Below, in pieces: positions 22,487-34,100 of a stretch of DNA of 64,000 nt (the first letter of the stretch is position 1; each line of letters begins with the position of its first letter). The DNA lies in NCBI RefSeq assembly GCF_030269925.1, contig NC_085117.1:8990731-9054730 (forward strand). The letters are read 5' to 3'. The position numbers and the translations under genes are program-made. The notes under the pieces are model-generated. The model did no database searches. It was not told where the DNA came from and saw only the letters and a list, made by a program, of their open reading frames with translations. This DNA comes from Bombyx mori (lineage: Eukaryota; Arthropoda; Insecta; Lepidoptera; Bombycidae).

Positions 22487-25400
22487 TTATTTTATCAAAC
22501 CTATTATGCCAAAGTCCTTAAGGTCTTCTTGTTTCTCTAAAATCAATCCTTTTTCGTTTGCTAAATGCAAAATTGAGAGTAAAGCTAATGGTACACTTAA
22601 TGATTCTCTCATATTCGGCGTCAGTTTGCTCGGAAGTCTGGAATAAATCGAAAAGAATGACGTTTCCGTGACCTCGTCTTTGGAACCTTCTGGAGTTTTT
22701 TCAGTGAGCATCTTCCAGGTACAGTTTTTCAATTGTTTCATGTCGACCTTTTTCGCCCGCATCGCGTATGGTATGAATATTTTGGCCACCTGTTGGAATA
22801 CGGATGCGGAACATTATATGTTTCGTTGTAATTCTGTGTTAGTGTATTGTTGTTAGTGCAGTTGGAACAGCGCCCCTAGCGGCAAACGTTCCAACTCCAT
22901 ACAAATTTGAGATAACTTTCACGCTATCGAGAACATTAAAAAACTCGCACGAAGCACACAAGAGAAGAATAGAATAATTATATATATTTATCCTTGGGTA
23001 TGAGTAAATCTAAAACGACATCAAGACGAAACTATTTTTTTTTGTTACAAATATTCTTAACACATACAAGACTTCTAACTCATATCCAACTGGGAATGAA
23101 ACCTGTACACTGTCGTAGATCAATCGGGATCAATAATGTGACGATCGAACTTACTTTTGTTGGTGGTTCGAGCATGTCCCCGATGTCTTCGAGTTCTACG
23201 GCTTTGACTTGTTCGTGCAGGTCGCCGGCGGCCGTGGCGTCCTCGTTGCCCCACTCGTCAGCATCCTACCAAAAACAACAACTTAAGTTATGTTTGTGAT
23301 ATTGCTTTTTTTTTTATTGCTCTATAGATGTGTGGACGAGCTCCCAGCCCACCTGGTGTTAAGTGGTTACTGGAGCCCATAGACATCTACAGCGTAAATG
23401 CGCCACACACCTTGAGATATAAGTTCTAAGATCTCAGTATAGTTACAACGGCTGCCCCACCCTTCAAACCGAAACGCATTATTGCTCCACGGCAGAAATA
23501 GGCGGGGCGGTGGTACCTACCCGTGCGGACTCACAAGAGGTCCTACCACCAGTAAAAATTAGCTTTTCAAATATTACTTTTTTAACGACAGAATACGGTA
23601 GTATGTTTGATTATTTTTAAAACTGATTAGATTAGGTAAACAATATTAACAAGTACAACTAACAATCTTAACGAATACAAATTTTATACATACAATAAAA
23701 TATCAATAATAGATGTCATTAGATTTATCGGTCAAATTGTTTAATATGAGTATCGCACGACCTCAACCAGTTGATTATTATTGTAATTAGTTGAGAAAAA
23801 CAGCATCAACTGCGAGTTTCTAACATCACTGACTGGGAGAATATAGGATTGTAGAATTGTGAATGTACTCACCGGCGGTATGTTGGGACAATATGAGGCA
23901 TCATTTTCATTATTGTAATCGTAGTCGCGCACCTCCTCGACCGTGACGGGCTCCTCGGGCTTGCTGTGTTCGTTGTCACGTTTCCGCGACATCGTCACTT
24001 TACGCAGTAAAAATAATTTGCAGAAGTGCGATTCGTCCAGACCTCTGCGCAAAGAATGGATTAAATAGAACTCGAAACTATCTTAGGTGCTGCTGACCTG
24101 TGTGCTTAGTGCGAGTTTTTTAATGTCCTCGATAGCGTAAAAGTTAACTCAAAGTTGTATGCAGCGCCCTTAGCGCCAAACGTAGGGAAACGTTCCAACT
24201 CCATACAAATTTTTGTAATTGGTCCTACGAAATTACTAACTTCTGATTTCGACAGAAGAGTAAACATGTTGTGGGGACCACATCTAAGGGGTAAAGACAA
24301 GAAGGAACATATAATAAAAAAAATGTGTGCGTGTACTAGTGTACACACGTAAGAAGTGAAACTTCTTTATGGCCTTATTTTTCGAAAAATGATCTACATG
24401 CAACTTTCTAGAAATTGGTTAAATAAAGTTAAATTAGATAAAGTTTAAACAAAAGGATTTTATTATCATAGACATGAATACAAAAAAGTTAAATTAGATA
24501 AAGTTTAAACAAGAGGATTTTATTATCATAGACATGAATACAAAAAAGATGGCGCGTAACGGAAAAATGTGACGCGTAACCGAAAAATGTGACGGTAAAT
24601 TTTTTTCCAACGCCGATAAGGAAGTTTCACTTCAAAAGGGAAAATATTACAGTTTGATATTATCATTAAAGAATTTCCAACATTTCGAAAACTTGAGTTT
24701 TCATGGTTACCGACGAATTCGTCATTAGTTTAGAATTGCATTTAAGTTTAATAACTTTTTTTATATATATATATTTAAGATTTTTTTGTACATAGAAAGT
24801 ACTAATAGTATCCTGAAGCCTGACAATAAAAAACACTCTACCTATCAATAGGAGTTTTAAAGTTGGTCTCGTTCCACGTGTGTCCCGTGGCGAGCGTCTT
24901 CCTGCTGATCATGATCTTGGCCGGCTGGATGGGCTCGTAGTCCCCGACGGGCGCGGACCGGCAGTCGAACGTGAGTCCCGCGCCTTCGAAGTCTAACTGC
25001 CGCTTCGTCCGCGCCGGCTTCTTGTTGCCGTCCGCCATCAGCCGCCCGCCCATCGATTGCGTTCGCTCGGAAAGCTTTGATGCTGTACAGCCAATGTTAA
25101 AATATGATTAATTATGTTTGCTACGGTAAATAAAGATTAAGTGAGAAAGTTAATATTTCGATTTTATTGGATTACAATTATTTATTTGTTTTTAAACTAA
25201 ATAAAGTGACAGTTTATCAAATTAAACAGAAGATTCATATGTTTGGGACGGTCATTAGTTTGATAGCTAAACGAAATGCAGCACGATTCCCGAGAGATGG
25301 CAGCACCATTGCGGTAACATCGGAACTCGGCTAACTTCGATGACCACTACGACAGAGCCTAGCCGATGGAGGCGCGTAGACGCTATCACACTTACCAATC

Positions 25401-28400
25401 AGCATTCTTGAAGAGGGGTGTCTCCATCCTAAGAACTGTCATTCGTTTTCGTTCGCTAACGCCAAGAGAAGATTTCTAAATTGATCTAAGACAACAACTA
25501 CAATAACAACAAACGTGACGTTCTAACAAACGTGATTGGTGTGCTCATTAATTCTCTTAGCTCGATCACCCTATTCGCCCCTACCATTTCTGACGATGAT
25601 GTTAATAAATGTGGCTACTCAGACATATATTTATTCAATATTTAGTGAATTGAATATATAGCCCGTGCGAAGGTAGCCTTATAGATAGGTAGAATTAAGA
25701 ACCTCTGTTGTTTTTGAGTCTCCAGTGCGCGGGCCCCGCCCATGCGGCGGCCAGGGAGCAGTAGGAGTACTCGAGGCGCGCGTGGTGCGGCGCGGAGGGG
25801 CGCGCGTCGGCCAGGCGGGGCGCGGGGAGGGCCACGCGCGCCACGCACGCCGCCACGGCCGCGTCCGCCTCCTCGCCGCTCTCCACGCCTCCCAGCGGCT
25901 CATCGTCTGCAAACGTTAACCTTTACTCGTAAAACGCATCGATCTTTTTTTTTTTGCTTAGATGGGTGAACGAGCTCACTGCCCATAGAGACCTATAACA
26001 TACCTTACCTATTGACCTTAAAGGTCTCAATATGGTTACAACAGCTGTCCCATGGTTCAAACCGAAACGCATTACTGCTTCACGGCAGAAATAGACAGGA
26101 TGATGGTACCTACCGGTGCGGACTCACAAGAGGTGTTGTTGAAAAACAACATTTATTGTACAGTTTGCAAAACTCACCATACAAATCATTGTGTAAGTCA
26201 TCCTGAGGTATCGGCTCCACTTCAGCATTGACATCAAAAGCCAAGGCTTGCTGTGATAGATTCAATCTGTTCTCTTCCACCCAATTTGTCACTCTGTTTT
26301 CCCCACTACAAAATTTATAAGAATTATTTTAACCATACCCATAACATAACAATATACAAAACCACATTTTTTATTTTTATAGAATCTACTTCTATTAAAA
26401 CAATCAATAAATTAATGTTAAAACTAAATTATAATTTTGCACAACACATATGATGCGTAGCTAATCATTTTGTATCAGTGTCTGATATCTACACTTTGGT
26501 ATTTGTAGATTTCATCCTCAAAACATGTCAAGCAAAATAAAGTTGCATTCACAAAAATTGTTCCTATAAAATTGTTATACTAAAGTCCAACATTGGATAC
26601 TATACCCAAATGTATAAAAAAAAAAAAATTTATCGCCGAGACACAATGCGCGCGCTCGACCATGAGATGTCTGATAAATTTAGATTTAGAATTGTATCCC
26701 TTGTGTTGGTTGGAACTCTTAGAAAATAGCCAAATGTTTCATTCAGCATATATATTATGGCACTAACTTGTCTTCGGTATCCGGATCCCAATTGCTTATA
26801 GAGAAACCCGTGAAAGGCTCACATAATGCATCCGTTTCTAAAAACGGCGGCAGTAACTTTACGGCGAGGGTGATGCGGTGTGACAAGTCCAACTCTTCAG
26901 GGATGTTCTCCTTGACAGGTTCTAAAAACTTGGTGTCGGTCCTGCATAATGAAACAAACAAATCTTGCATGCTACCAAAAAATAATACATCACTTTAAGT
27001 TTTTGTTTGAATACTATTTGCAATTAAGAGTAATTAAGTAATTAATTATATATAATTTCTTTTACATTGGATGAATCAAATTTTACTTTTTTACTTAAAA
27101 TTAGGCTGTTGGAATATTTTTTTAAATACTTCAATTACTATACAACTAAACCATATTAAGCATTTAGATTTTAACATTAATGAGAATTAGTCAAACACAA
27201 TGATCAACTCCTTCCATTACTCTTACCTCAGAATAAGCGCAAGAGTTTTGTCATGAATTGGTAATGTAGCATTGAACGCTCTATTTGATGATGTGACATC
27301 TCCTGTAGTTGCGGCCAGCCTCTCAAAAAATGGATCTATATAAAACACACTGTTTTTAAAAAAAAATTACAAACTACTTCTATCAGCACCCATGAGCCTA
27401 CTAGAGAAAGAATATTTAAAATTGTAATTAGTGTTTATCTAGACACCTGTGTTCATCATAGTGGCTTATAAGGTCCAATCACTCATTAAGAATAAAATTG
27501 TAGCATATGAGATTAAATTAAACAATTTTAGGATAAATGGAATTATCTAAATTCCATTTATCCTAAAATTGTATAATTGAAATAATATGTAGACACAGTT
27601 TTAAAATTTTATTTTATTAACTCATAGGTTCATTAATTACGTTTTTGTTGTATTTTTGGTAATATGCATATGGATAGCCTTCTGGAACGCACGGGGATAG
27701 CATGTAGGTATACAAACTTACCTATACAGTCATTGATGTCGAAATCACCATTAAAAACTTCTGGATTTGCTGCTATCGCTCCTTTAGATCGTTTCTTTTT
27801 TTTCTTAATGGGTGCAGCATTCACATCTCCATCTAATGCACCTTCGTCTTGTATATTTTCATCATCTTTTTTGCCTCTTTTTGACTGGAATAAAGATGTT
27901 ATTGCATAATTGTAATTAATTTTACGGTAGTAGTTTATCATTTCCACCAATAACAGTAAATGAGAAATTCATTTGGTTGAGAACAAGGTGAAAGGACTAC
28001 TGGATTGAATTTAGTATCTTTCGAATCAAATATTTAGGTTACAGAGCTAATTGTGATGATGGTATGAAGTCACTTTTAGAAAATACCCTAAATACCTTAA
28101 AACGGTCCAGATCAGGTGCAGGATGACAATGGGAACTATACATTTAATGTCAATCAAGAGTAAAAATAGTATTAGTAAACAGTGGTTTACCTGAGCAGCT
28201 TTAATTAAACCACCAGCCATTTTAAGTACATCATAATGCACGGCATCAACTCTGAATGAGTATATTCTAGCAGAAGCATCAACCACAGTGGAAGCAGTTT
28301 GCAAGTTATCCATACGAGCATCGTGACGTCGAAGCATGGAAGTCATAAAATCTATCAATTGTAGATTCCATGCATTGTCTTTTGTTATTTTCTGTGAAAC

Positions 28401-29444
28401 AAAGAAAATCGTTGAGAAAACTTTATAAATAATCAATAAATATATTTAATTTTATTAAGAAACCAAATTAGCAGTAATCTTACAATACATTTTCATCACT
28501 TTAGAATTTTATTTCAACTCAACTAAAGCAAATATATTTTACACTTACCGTGATAATAAGTCAATTCTGAATCATAAATATGAGAAAGTAACATAAATGT
28601 GAGAAGGTTTTTGAACTGTTATTTCAATTCCTTAGAATATATTATTATTATCTCATCAATTAGTTGTCAGCAAACTTACATTTTCTGCATAAAGTTTAAG
28701 GCAACCTTGGAAATGTTCTTTCTGTGGTGATGAAGACATAGTCTCCCTTCCACGACGTGGAGATGCCTGTGGGGTAGATGCAACCACGCGATCTGATGCC
28801 ACAAGTGATGACCTTTCAGCATCATCATCATTGCACTCCTAGTTGTTAACAAAGATTATATTACGGAAAAAAGATTTTTATACTTTTAGACCAAATATAT
28901 GTTTTAAAACTTTAATAATTACAACATTAAATTTAAATTTAATAAATAATAATAACTTTTAAATTTGCTAGATTACATTCTTATATAGTGTGAGGAAGTA
29001 TTGCTAGACTTGTATTGATAAACTTAATCTAGAAAACAAAATATATTTGCAATCAAAACATACACCTAGACACTTATTGTTTTAGTATCATTGGACAATT
29101 TTTGGATTATTCAGACATGCGGAAAACTTGTTATTTTATGGTTGGTGTATTAACAATCAAAACTTCATATTACTTATTAAAAACCTAATATAATAGAATG
29201 TGACAAGAATAAAAAAAAAATCTAGTTTTAAGCTTGTCCTCTGTAATTTTTATAACTAATGCACGATTTAAAATACAGCCACTGCCTTTAAATAATTGAA
29301 GCATTCATATTTGCTCACCTCATTTCTTGAATTGGCCACTCTATTTTGAGGTATCAAACTACGTCTTCTAATTGAAGTGTTACTGCTCCCGCCAATACTA
29401 ATCCTGGATAAGGCAGGCGTTGAAGTTAAAGGATTTTCCATCAT
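22487..29444 (-). CDS. barr: Condensin complex subunit 2 (CAP-H / Barren)
   Basis: Twelve exons: 29444-29319, 28838-28680, 28391-28191, 27884-27722, 27335-27227, 26941-26768, 26305-26178, 25906-25703, 25082-24842, 24044-23873, 23265-23155 and 22789-22487. They total 696 aa, all in phase. CAP-H is the kleisin that bridges the SMC2/SMC4 heads and binds CAP-D2 and CAP-G in condensin I, needed for mitotic chromosome condensation and segregation. The N-terminal SMC2-binding region follows a Ser/Arg-rich leader (exon 3: WNLQLIDFMTSMLRRHDARM and ASARIYSFRVDAVHYDVLKM). A lysine-rich patch (KKKKKRSKG) and acidic middle follow. The C-terminal winged helix ends SVPLALLSILHLANEKGL, matching the family end. 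The start is the first of two adjacent ATGs at 29444 and 29441. Exon 8 is strikingly GC-rich and alanine-rich compared with its neighbours. Introns hold two MITE copies, two SINEs and a 60-bp duplication. Confidence 0.94.
22853..22960. mobile_element. Foldback MITE, right part (CAP-H intron 11)
   Basis: Internal block CAGTTGGAACAGCGCCCCTA, then CTTTCACGCTATCGAGAAC and AAAAAACTCGCACGAAGCAC, the right terminal inverted repeat of the family best seen at 45286-45462. The left terminal repeat is missing. Confidence 0.75.
23307..23556 (-). repeat. Antisense Bm1-type SINE in CAP-H intron 10
   Basis: T-run, GGACGAGCTCCCAGCCCACC, the full body, ending CCTACCACCAGTAA. Headless; same orientation as the gene transcript. 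Confidence 0.88.
24099..24213. mobile_element. Foldback MITE, left part (CAP-H intron 9)
   Basis: TGTGTGCTTAGTGCGAGTTT, CTCGATAGCGTAAAAGTTAAC, then the internal CAGCGCCCTTAGCGCCAAAC block, ending near CCATACAAATTTTT. The right terminal repeat is missing. Confidence 0.75.
24427..24546. repeat. 60-bp tandem duplication (two units)
   Basis: Units 24427-24486 and 24487-24546 are identical except for one base (AAACAAAAGG versus AAACAAGAGG). They lie in CAP-H intron 9 and are directly followed by a shorter repeat of GCGTAAC(G/C)GAAAAATGTGAC. Confidence 0.95.
25948..26135 (-). repeat. Antisense Bm1-type SINE with internal deletion
   Basis: T-run, TTGCTTAGATGGGTGAACGAG, a disrupted centre, then AACCGAAACGCATTACTGCTTC and GCGGACTCACAAGAGGT. 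It ends about 40 bp before exon 7 of CAP-H on the genomic scale. Confidence 0.8.
27522..27572. repeat. Perfect 23-bp hairpin in CAP-H intron 4
   Basis: Arms 27522-27544 and 27550-27572 are exact reverse complements (left arm begins ACAATTTTAGGATAAATGG) around a 5-nt loop. Confidence 0.95.
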
Positions 29445-31148
29445 TTTCCACTTCAATCGTCTTGAGTTATATTCGTATTTTTCGATTATAATTACACAAG
29501 TATATTACAAAAACAAACATAAAGTGAAATTTGTATTCAACTAACACGAAAAAGAAAGAATTACAAACTCAACGGACATTTGGAAATTTAAACAAATTGT
29601 TTGGTAGGATTATTTTGAAGTTTGCGGTTTTGACAATAATAATCTTTTTTTTTTAGACAGAAAAAATTAAGGGCTCATACAATACAGCCAAAACTTTATG
29701 TTATTTTGGGACAACGTTTATTCAGTGTGGTCAGGCCTTACAAGATGGATCGACAACCTGTTGGAATTTTGTTATGGAATCCGTTAGATACAGGTAGTCT
29801 GATCATTATGGTGAACCTTGGCTTATGTCTAGCCGTGTATATGTGTGAGCTAATGATGATTTGAAATCAAGTCTTGCTAGTTATGTAAAAAGTAAAAGTT
29901 AGCGAAATTAAAAATAAGTTGAATATCAGAACTAGACTATAGGATAAAATTGAATGAAATGAGGTAAACTGAATTAAAGTTGATTAATTGGGAATTCAGA
30001 GAATTCAATTAACTTTTTGGAAGAAGAGAAGCCACTTTTTGAGATTTTGTTTTAATTCCCATACTTAGTCTTGAGCATTTTCACAGATGCTAAATGGTTA
30101 GTCATTAACCATTATTTTAAGCTTAAGCCTGTAGAAGCCCTAGCAAAATAGTACAATTACTTAACTTTTTTTATTGTCCTCGCAGGTAGACGAGCATACG
30201 GCCCACCTGATGGTGAGTGGTTACCGTCACTCATGGACTTCAGCAATGCCAGGGGCAGATCCAAGCCGCTGCCTACCGTTGAGTACTCTCCACAAGCCTT
30301 GAAGAAGGATATGTCATAGTGCTCGGGAAACACCGTAGAGGAGAGCTCATTCCAAAGACGGAGGGTACGTGCCAGAAAAGATCTCTGGCAGCGCACTGTG
30401 GATGAACACAGTGGCTCCAGGTAGTATGAATGAATTCTACTCCAGTGGCGGCAAGTGCGATGGTAAAAACGAGATGATAGTATCATCTTAAACAATTTCT
30501 TCCAGCGCTTTTCAATTTTTTTTTAATTTTAGATACTCCTCCTTTACCAGTCCAATTGCAGAAAAAACATAATGGTCAGTGATAATTATATATATTTAAA
30601 GTAGGTACATACTTAAAAACTGTGTAAATAAGCAATATGCGCATTGGTATACCTATAATATACCTATAATTATGTTTATTACTAATACTTAAACCCTATA
30701 AATCTATATATTTTTGTATGCCATGGAGTTAATAAGTGCTTACAACTACTAACTTAATGTCGTATACTTTTACCTGTGATCTATACCTTCAATTTCCGTT
30801 CTACTCTTGATCTGTGAATGTGAATTTTGGATCTTATAATTTCTACACCTACTACAAACGTTTTACTGGTAGCGAAGAAATGTGAACACGAATTCGGGTG
30901 AATTGAATCCACATGATATAATATGGCGCGAAGTCAGCAAATTGTAGTGTATAATCTATGGATCGCCTGTGAGACTATGCGAGTCTGTAATTTATTCGGC
31001 AACACTGGCTGTTTGTAAACGCTGCGCTTGTTGCCAACTTCCCGTCAGTCATTTTGTTGTTTGTTCTGATTTATTCGGTGGATAGTTTTTCAGTCTTTGA
31101 AATCGTCGAAAATCTTTGTCATCGAAATCGGTCAAGCAAAGTGACATA
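29445..31148. other. Divergent intergenic region CAP-H / tral
   Basis: The two genes point away from each other with about 1.7 kb between start codons. The region contains one antisense LINE fragment (30157-30500). Sequence just upstream of the tral ATG (31020-31148) is less AT-rich and is probably its 5' UTR and promoter; no clear TATA box is seen. Confidence 0.5.
30157..30500 (-). mobile_element. 5'-truncated LINE (CR1/jockey-like), antisense
   Basis: In complement the translation reads SSRFYHRTCRHWSRIHSYYL and RTLRLWNELSSTVFPEHYD, followed by the tail GTGAGTGGTTACCGTCACTC and GTAGACGAGCATACGGCCC in + orientation. Same family as 20990-21740. Confidence 0.85.
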
Positions 31149-34100
31149 ATGAGTTCTGGAATGCCTGAATTAGGCTCCAAAATAAGCCTAATATCGAAAG
31201 CTGACATTCGTTACGAAGGCCGACTTTTTACTGTCGATCCTCAGGAATGTACTATCGCCTTGGCTAGCGGTAAGCTAAAAAATGGATTCTTTCTCTTTAA
31301 ATTTTTATGTAAACTATTGGTTTGCAGTTAATGTAAACGTGAAATATTGTAATGTCTCTAAAACACCGCGTTTCATCATTAATTCGCCAGAAATCGTAAG
31401 TACTCGAGAAAGTGCTAAGATTTTCCCTCCGTATGATCCAAGTTCACCTGTACGAAAATTAAACTTTATAGATAGAAGAAATCGTCATAAGATAAAAAGT
31501 TGATTCTTGCAGGACATCATTTTTTTTTCTACCCTCTTTAAATGAAATAGAAATGTGCCTTTGATTGCGTTTACACATTGGTGACGTTGTAAACTGTTCT
31601 TGCCGTACACCGTATATAACAATTGTTACATTGAACACGTCGTATGAAACGTCTGAATGACTAGCTATATTTAATAAAAAAAAATGTTATATTGGAATAT
31701 ACACCGTTGACCTTGAAAATCATATGCTAACTACCTTCAATTCTTGTAAGATTAAATATCCGATAATCTATTTTCTAATAAGTTTCATATTAGTCATTTG
31801 ATTTTGGTCTACCTACTATAAATGTAATGTATGTAACTCAATTTAAATTAATTAAACAATACATCTTTTATCCTCTGGAGAGCTACATTTCCACATATAC
31901 TGTACAATGCACAGTCTAAAACATGTAATGGGTCCATACTAGATAATATAAAATTTAAATATGTTGGTTTTCTCTTCATAGTCCCATGAGCTTTAATCAT
32001 AATTCAGAAAAGGGGAATAATTTGAAATGGAAAAATTATTTTTACATTTGATAGTTGTAAATTTAAAATTATTACAAAATCAATCTTGAAGTTTAGTAGT
32101 TATTGAAGCTTGAAAAAAGTCAAGCATGAAATACATTTCCAATCATCTTATACAGCTCTTGATGGTGTATTTACAGGCTTGTATATGTTATTTAGCATGC
32201 GTAGCTTGATATCCATGGGGTAACCATTATTTGCAATATAATTATGCCTCAAAAATTAGTAAATGTCTATTGTGGATACAGAAATGGATTAGATATGATT
32301 TGATAATAGTTGGAATGAATTAGTATATGTATGTTGTTTTATCATGATTGGTTATGGTAAAACAACATACACGGTTGAAGACCAGGACAATGCACAAGAA
32401 GATGTATATAAAAAAATTAAATAATAGTATATAGTGTAAAGTTTACGTCATAGTTAATTTTCAAAGAAAACAGATTACTAACTATTGTATTTTTTCTTTT
32501 AGTGCGTTCATTTGGCACGGAGGATCGAGAGACTCAATATCCGGTAGCACCTCAAAGCCAAGTATATGACTACATTCTGTTCCGTGGTTCTGACATCAAG
32601 GATATCAGGGTGCTAAATAATGTTCCTTCAATGCCCAATGATCCTGCCATTATGCAGATGTCTGTACCCCCAACTCTGGGTACTGGACCAGCTCCTGGGC
32701 AGTATGTGGGGCAGTTTAACCATCCAGTTGTTGGACAAACTCCATATCCTCAGTATCATCCAATGGCTGGCTTTCCAAGTGGAGTTCACAACCAGCTCAA
32801 CAAGACGAGTGAGTTGTCTCCTCAACAATCTGTGGAACTGGCATCACAAGCTCAGCCTGTAACGGCTCCAATTGGTTCTGGAGTGAACCACCACTCCAAC
32901 CAAGTGAAAGACCAAGGTTTATTTTTAATGAGCATTCAGCTTGAGCTTCAACATTACTGCTTATTATATAAACACAAAGCATATCATCTGTAGCTAACAT
33001 AATAAATTTTGGTAGCATCTTGATGTGAACAAAATTGTGACACAGTAATACTAATAAGGTCAACAAATTATTCAAAAGAATTGTTCTATGCTTCTCTAAA
33101 TAAAACTAAACTTTACATAAAGGTTCTACTGTGTAGATCATACTTTCTAAATGGCCTTTTATAGTCTGGCATTAACGTCAGAGAGCTTATAAATGTTTTA
33201 TGGTTCAATAAGTATAGCATATTAATTTAATTGTTAAATTTAAACCTTTATATTCCTTAAGTCTACCATGATTTTCAATGTAAATAACAAAATTGCTTTT
33301 AAAAGCTTCTGCTCCTTGGTCTGTTACTTGTAAAAATGTTTGTGTATACTTGTAATTTGTTGTATCTACATAATCTGTGTAATCATCACAATATGCATAG
33401 ACTTCATTAACTAGCTTTGCTTTAATATTTAAATTACATTCTATTTAATTAAAAGCTTTAGTGTGAAACAATTATTACAGGCTCAATGCTTGACCTCATT
33501 GGTGGAGGATCCCAACAAAATGCATCTCGGTCAGGTACACCTGCTGTCGGTGTTCATAGGAAAAGTCCAACAGCTGACCAAAGCATTCAGGTGAGTTATT
33601 TATTACAAACACCAGTCTTAAATAAATAAAAAACAATCAAGTTATAGTATATATAATTGGTAATCCTATGCAGTGTGGTTGGTCTAGAAACTAACAAATA
33701 TCAAGGCAAAAATCACAGTAAAGGATATTATGTGGATCCAAACTAGGACCATGGGAACCAAAGATAATTTAAATTGATGATATAATATGTAGATATTAAA
33801 CATCCAGGTCAAGAATAAACAAATCTGTTTGAGGTTGAATCATCAATGAAGAACATACCCTGCCATTGTGTCACACAAATAGACACAATATAGCACTGAA
33901 ATATACACACTAGATGTTTTAAAAAGGAAAAAAAACATTAATTTAGCATTCTCAGATTTTGAACGGAGAAGTAAAGTTATTTGTCTCACAAAATCCGCTT
34001 CTTTTTATCATACTCTCAATCTACAAGTTTTGACTACTTTCAAAACTTTATTTTAAAGGTTGGTACAGGCGCTGGCAGCTCAGGTCAACAACGGGATAGC

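Noticed and set aside
22994..23299. 101-codon plus-strand ORF
   Set aside because: Antisense to CAP-H exon 11; serine-rich by codon mirroring only.
23741..24052. 103-codon ORF as a separate gene
   Set aside because: Its 5' part is CAP-H exon 10 and the remainder reads into the intron past a good GTGAGT donor.
25642..25969. Several overlapping ORFs on both strands
   Set aside because: Shadows caused by the GC-rich exon 8 of CAP-H; only the frame that splices in phase is kept.
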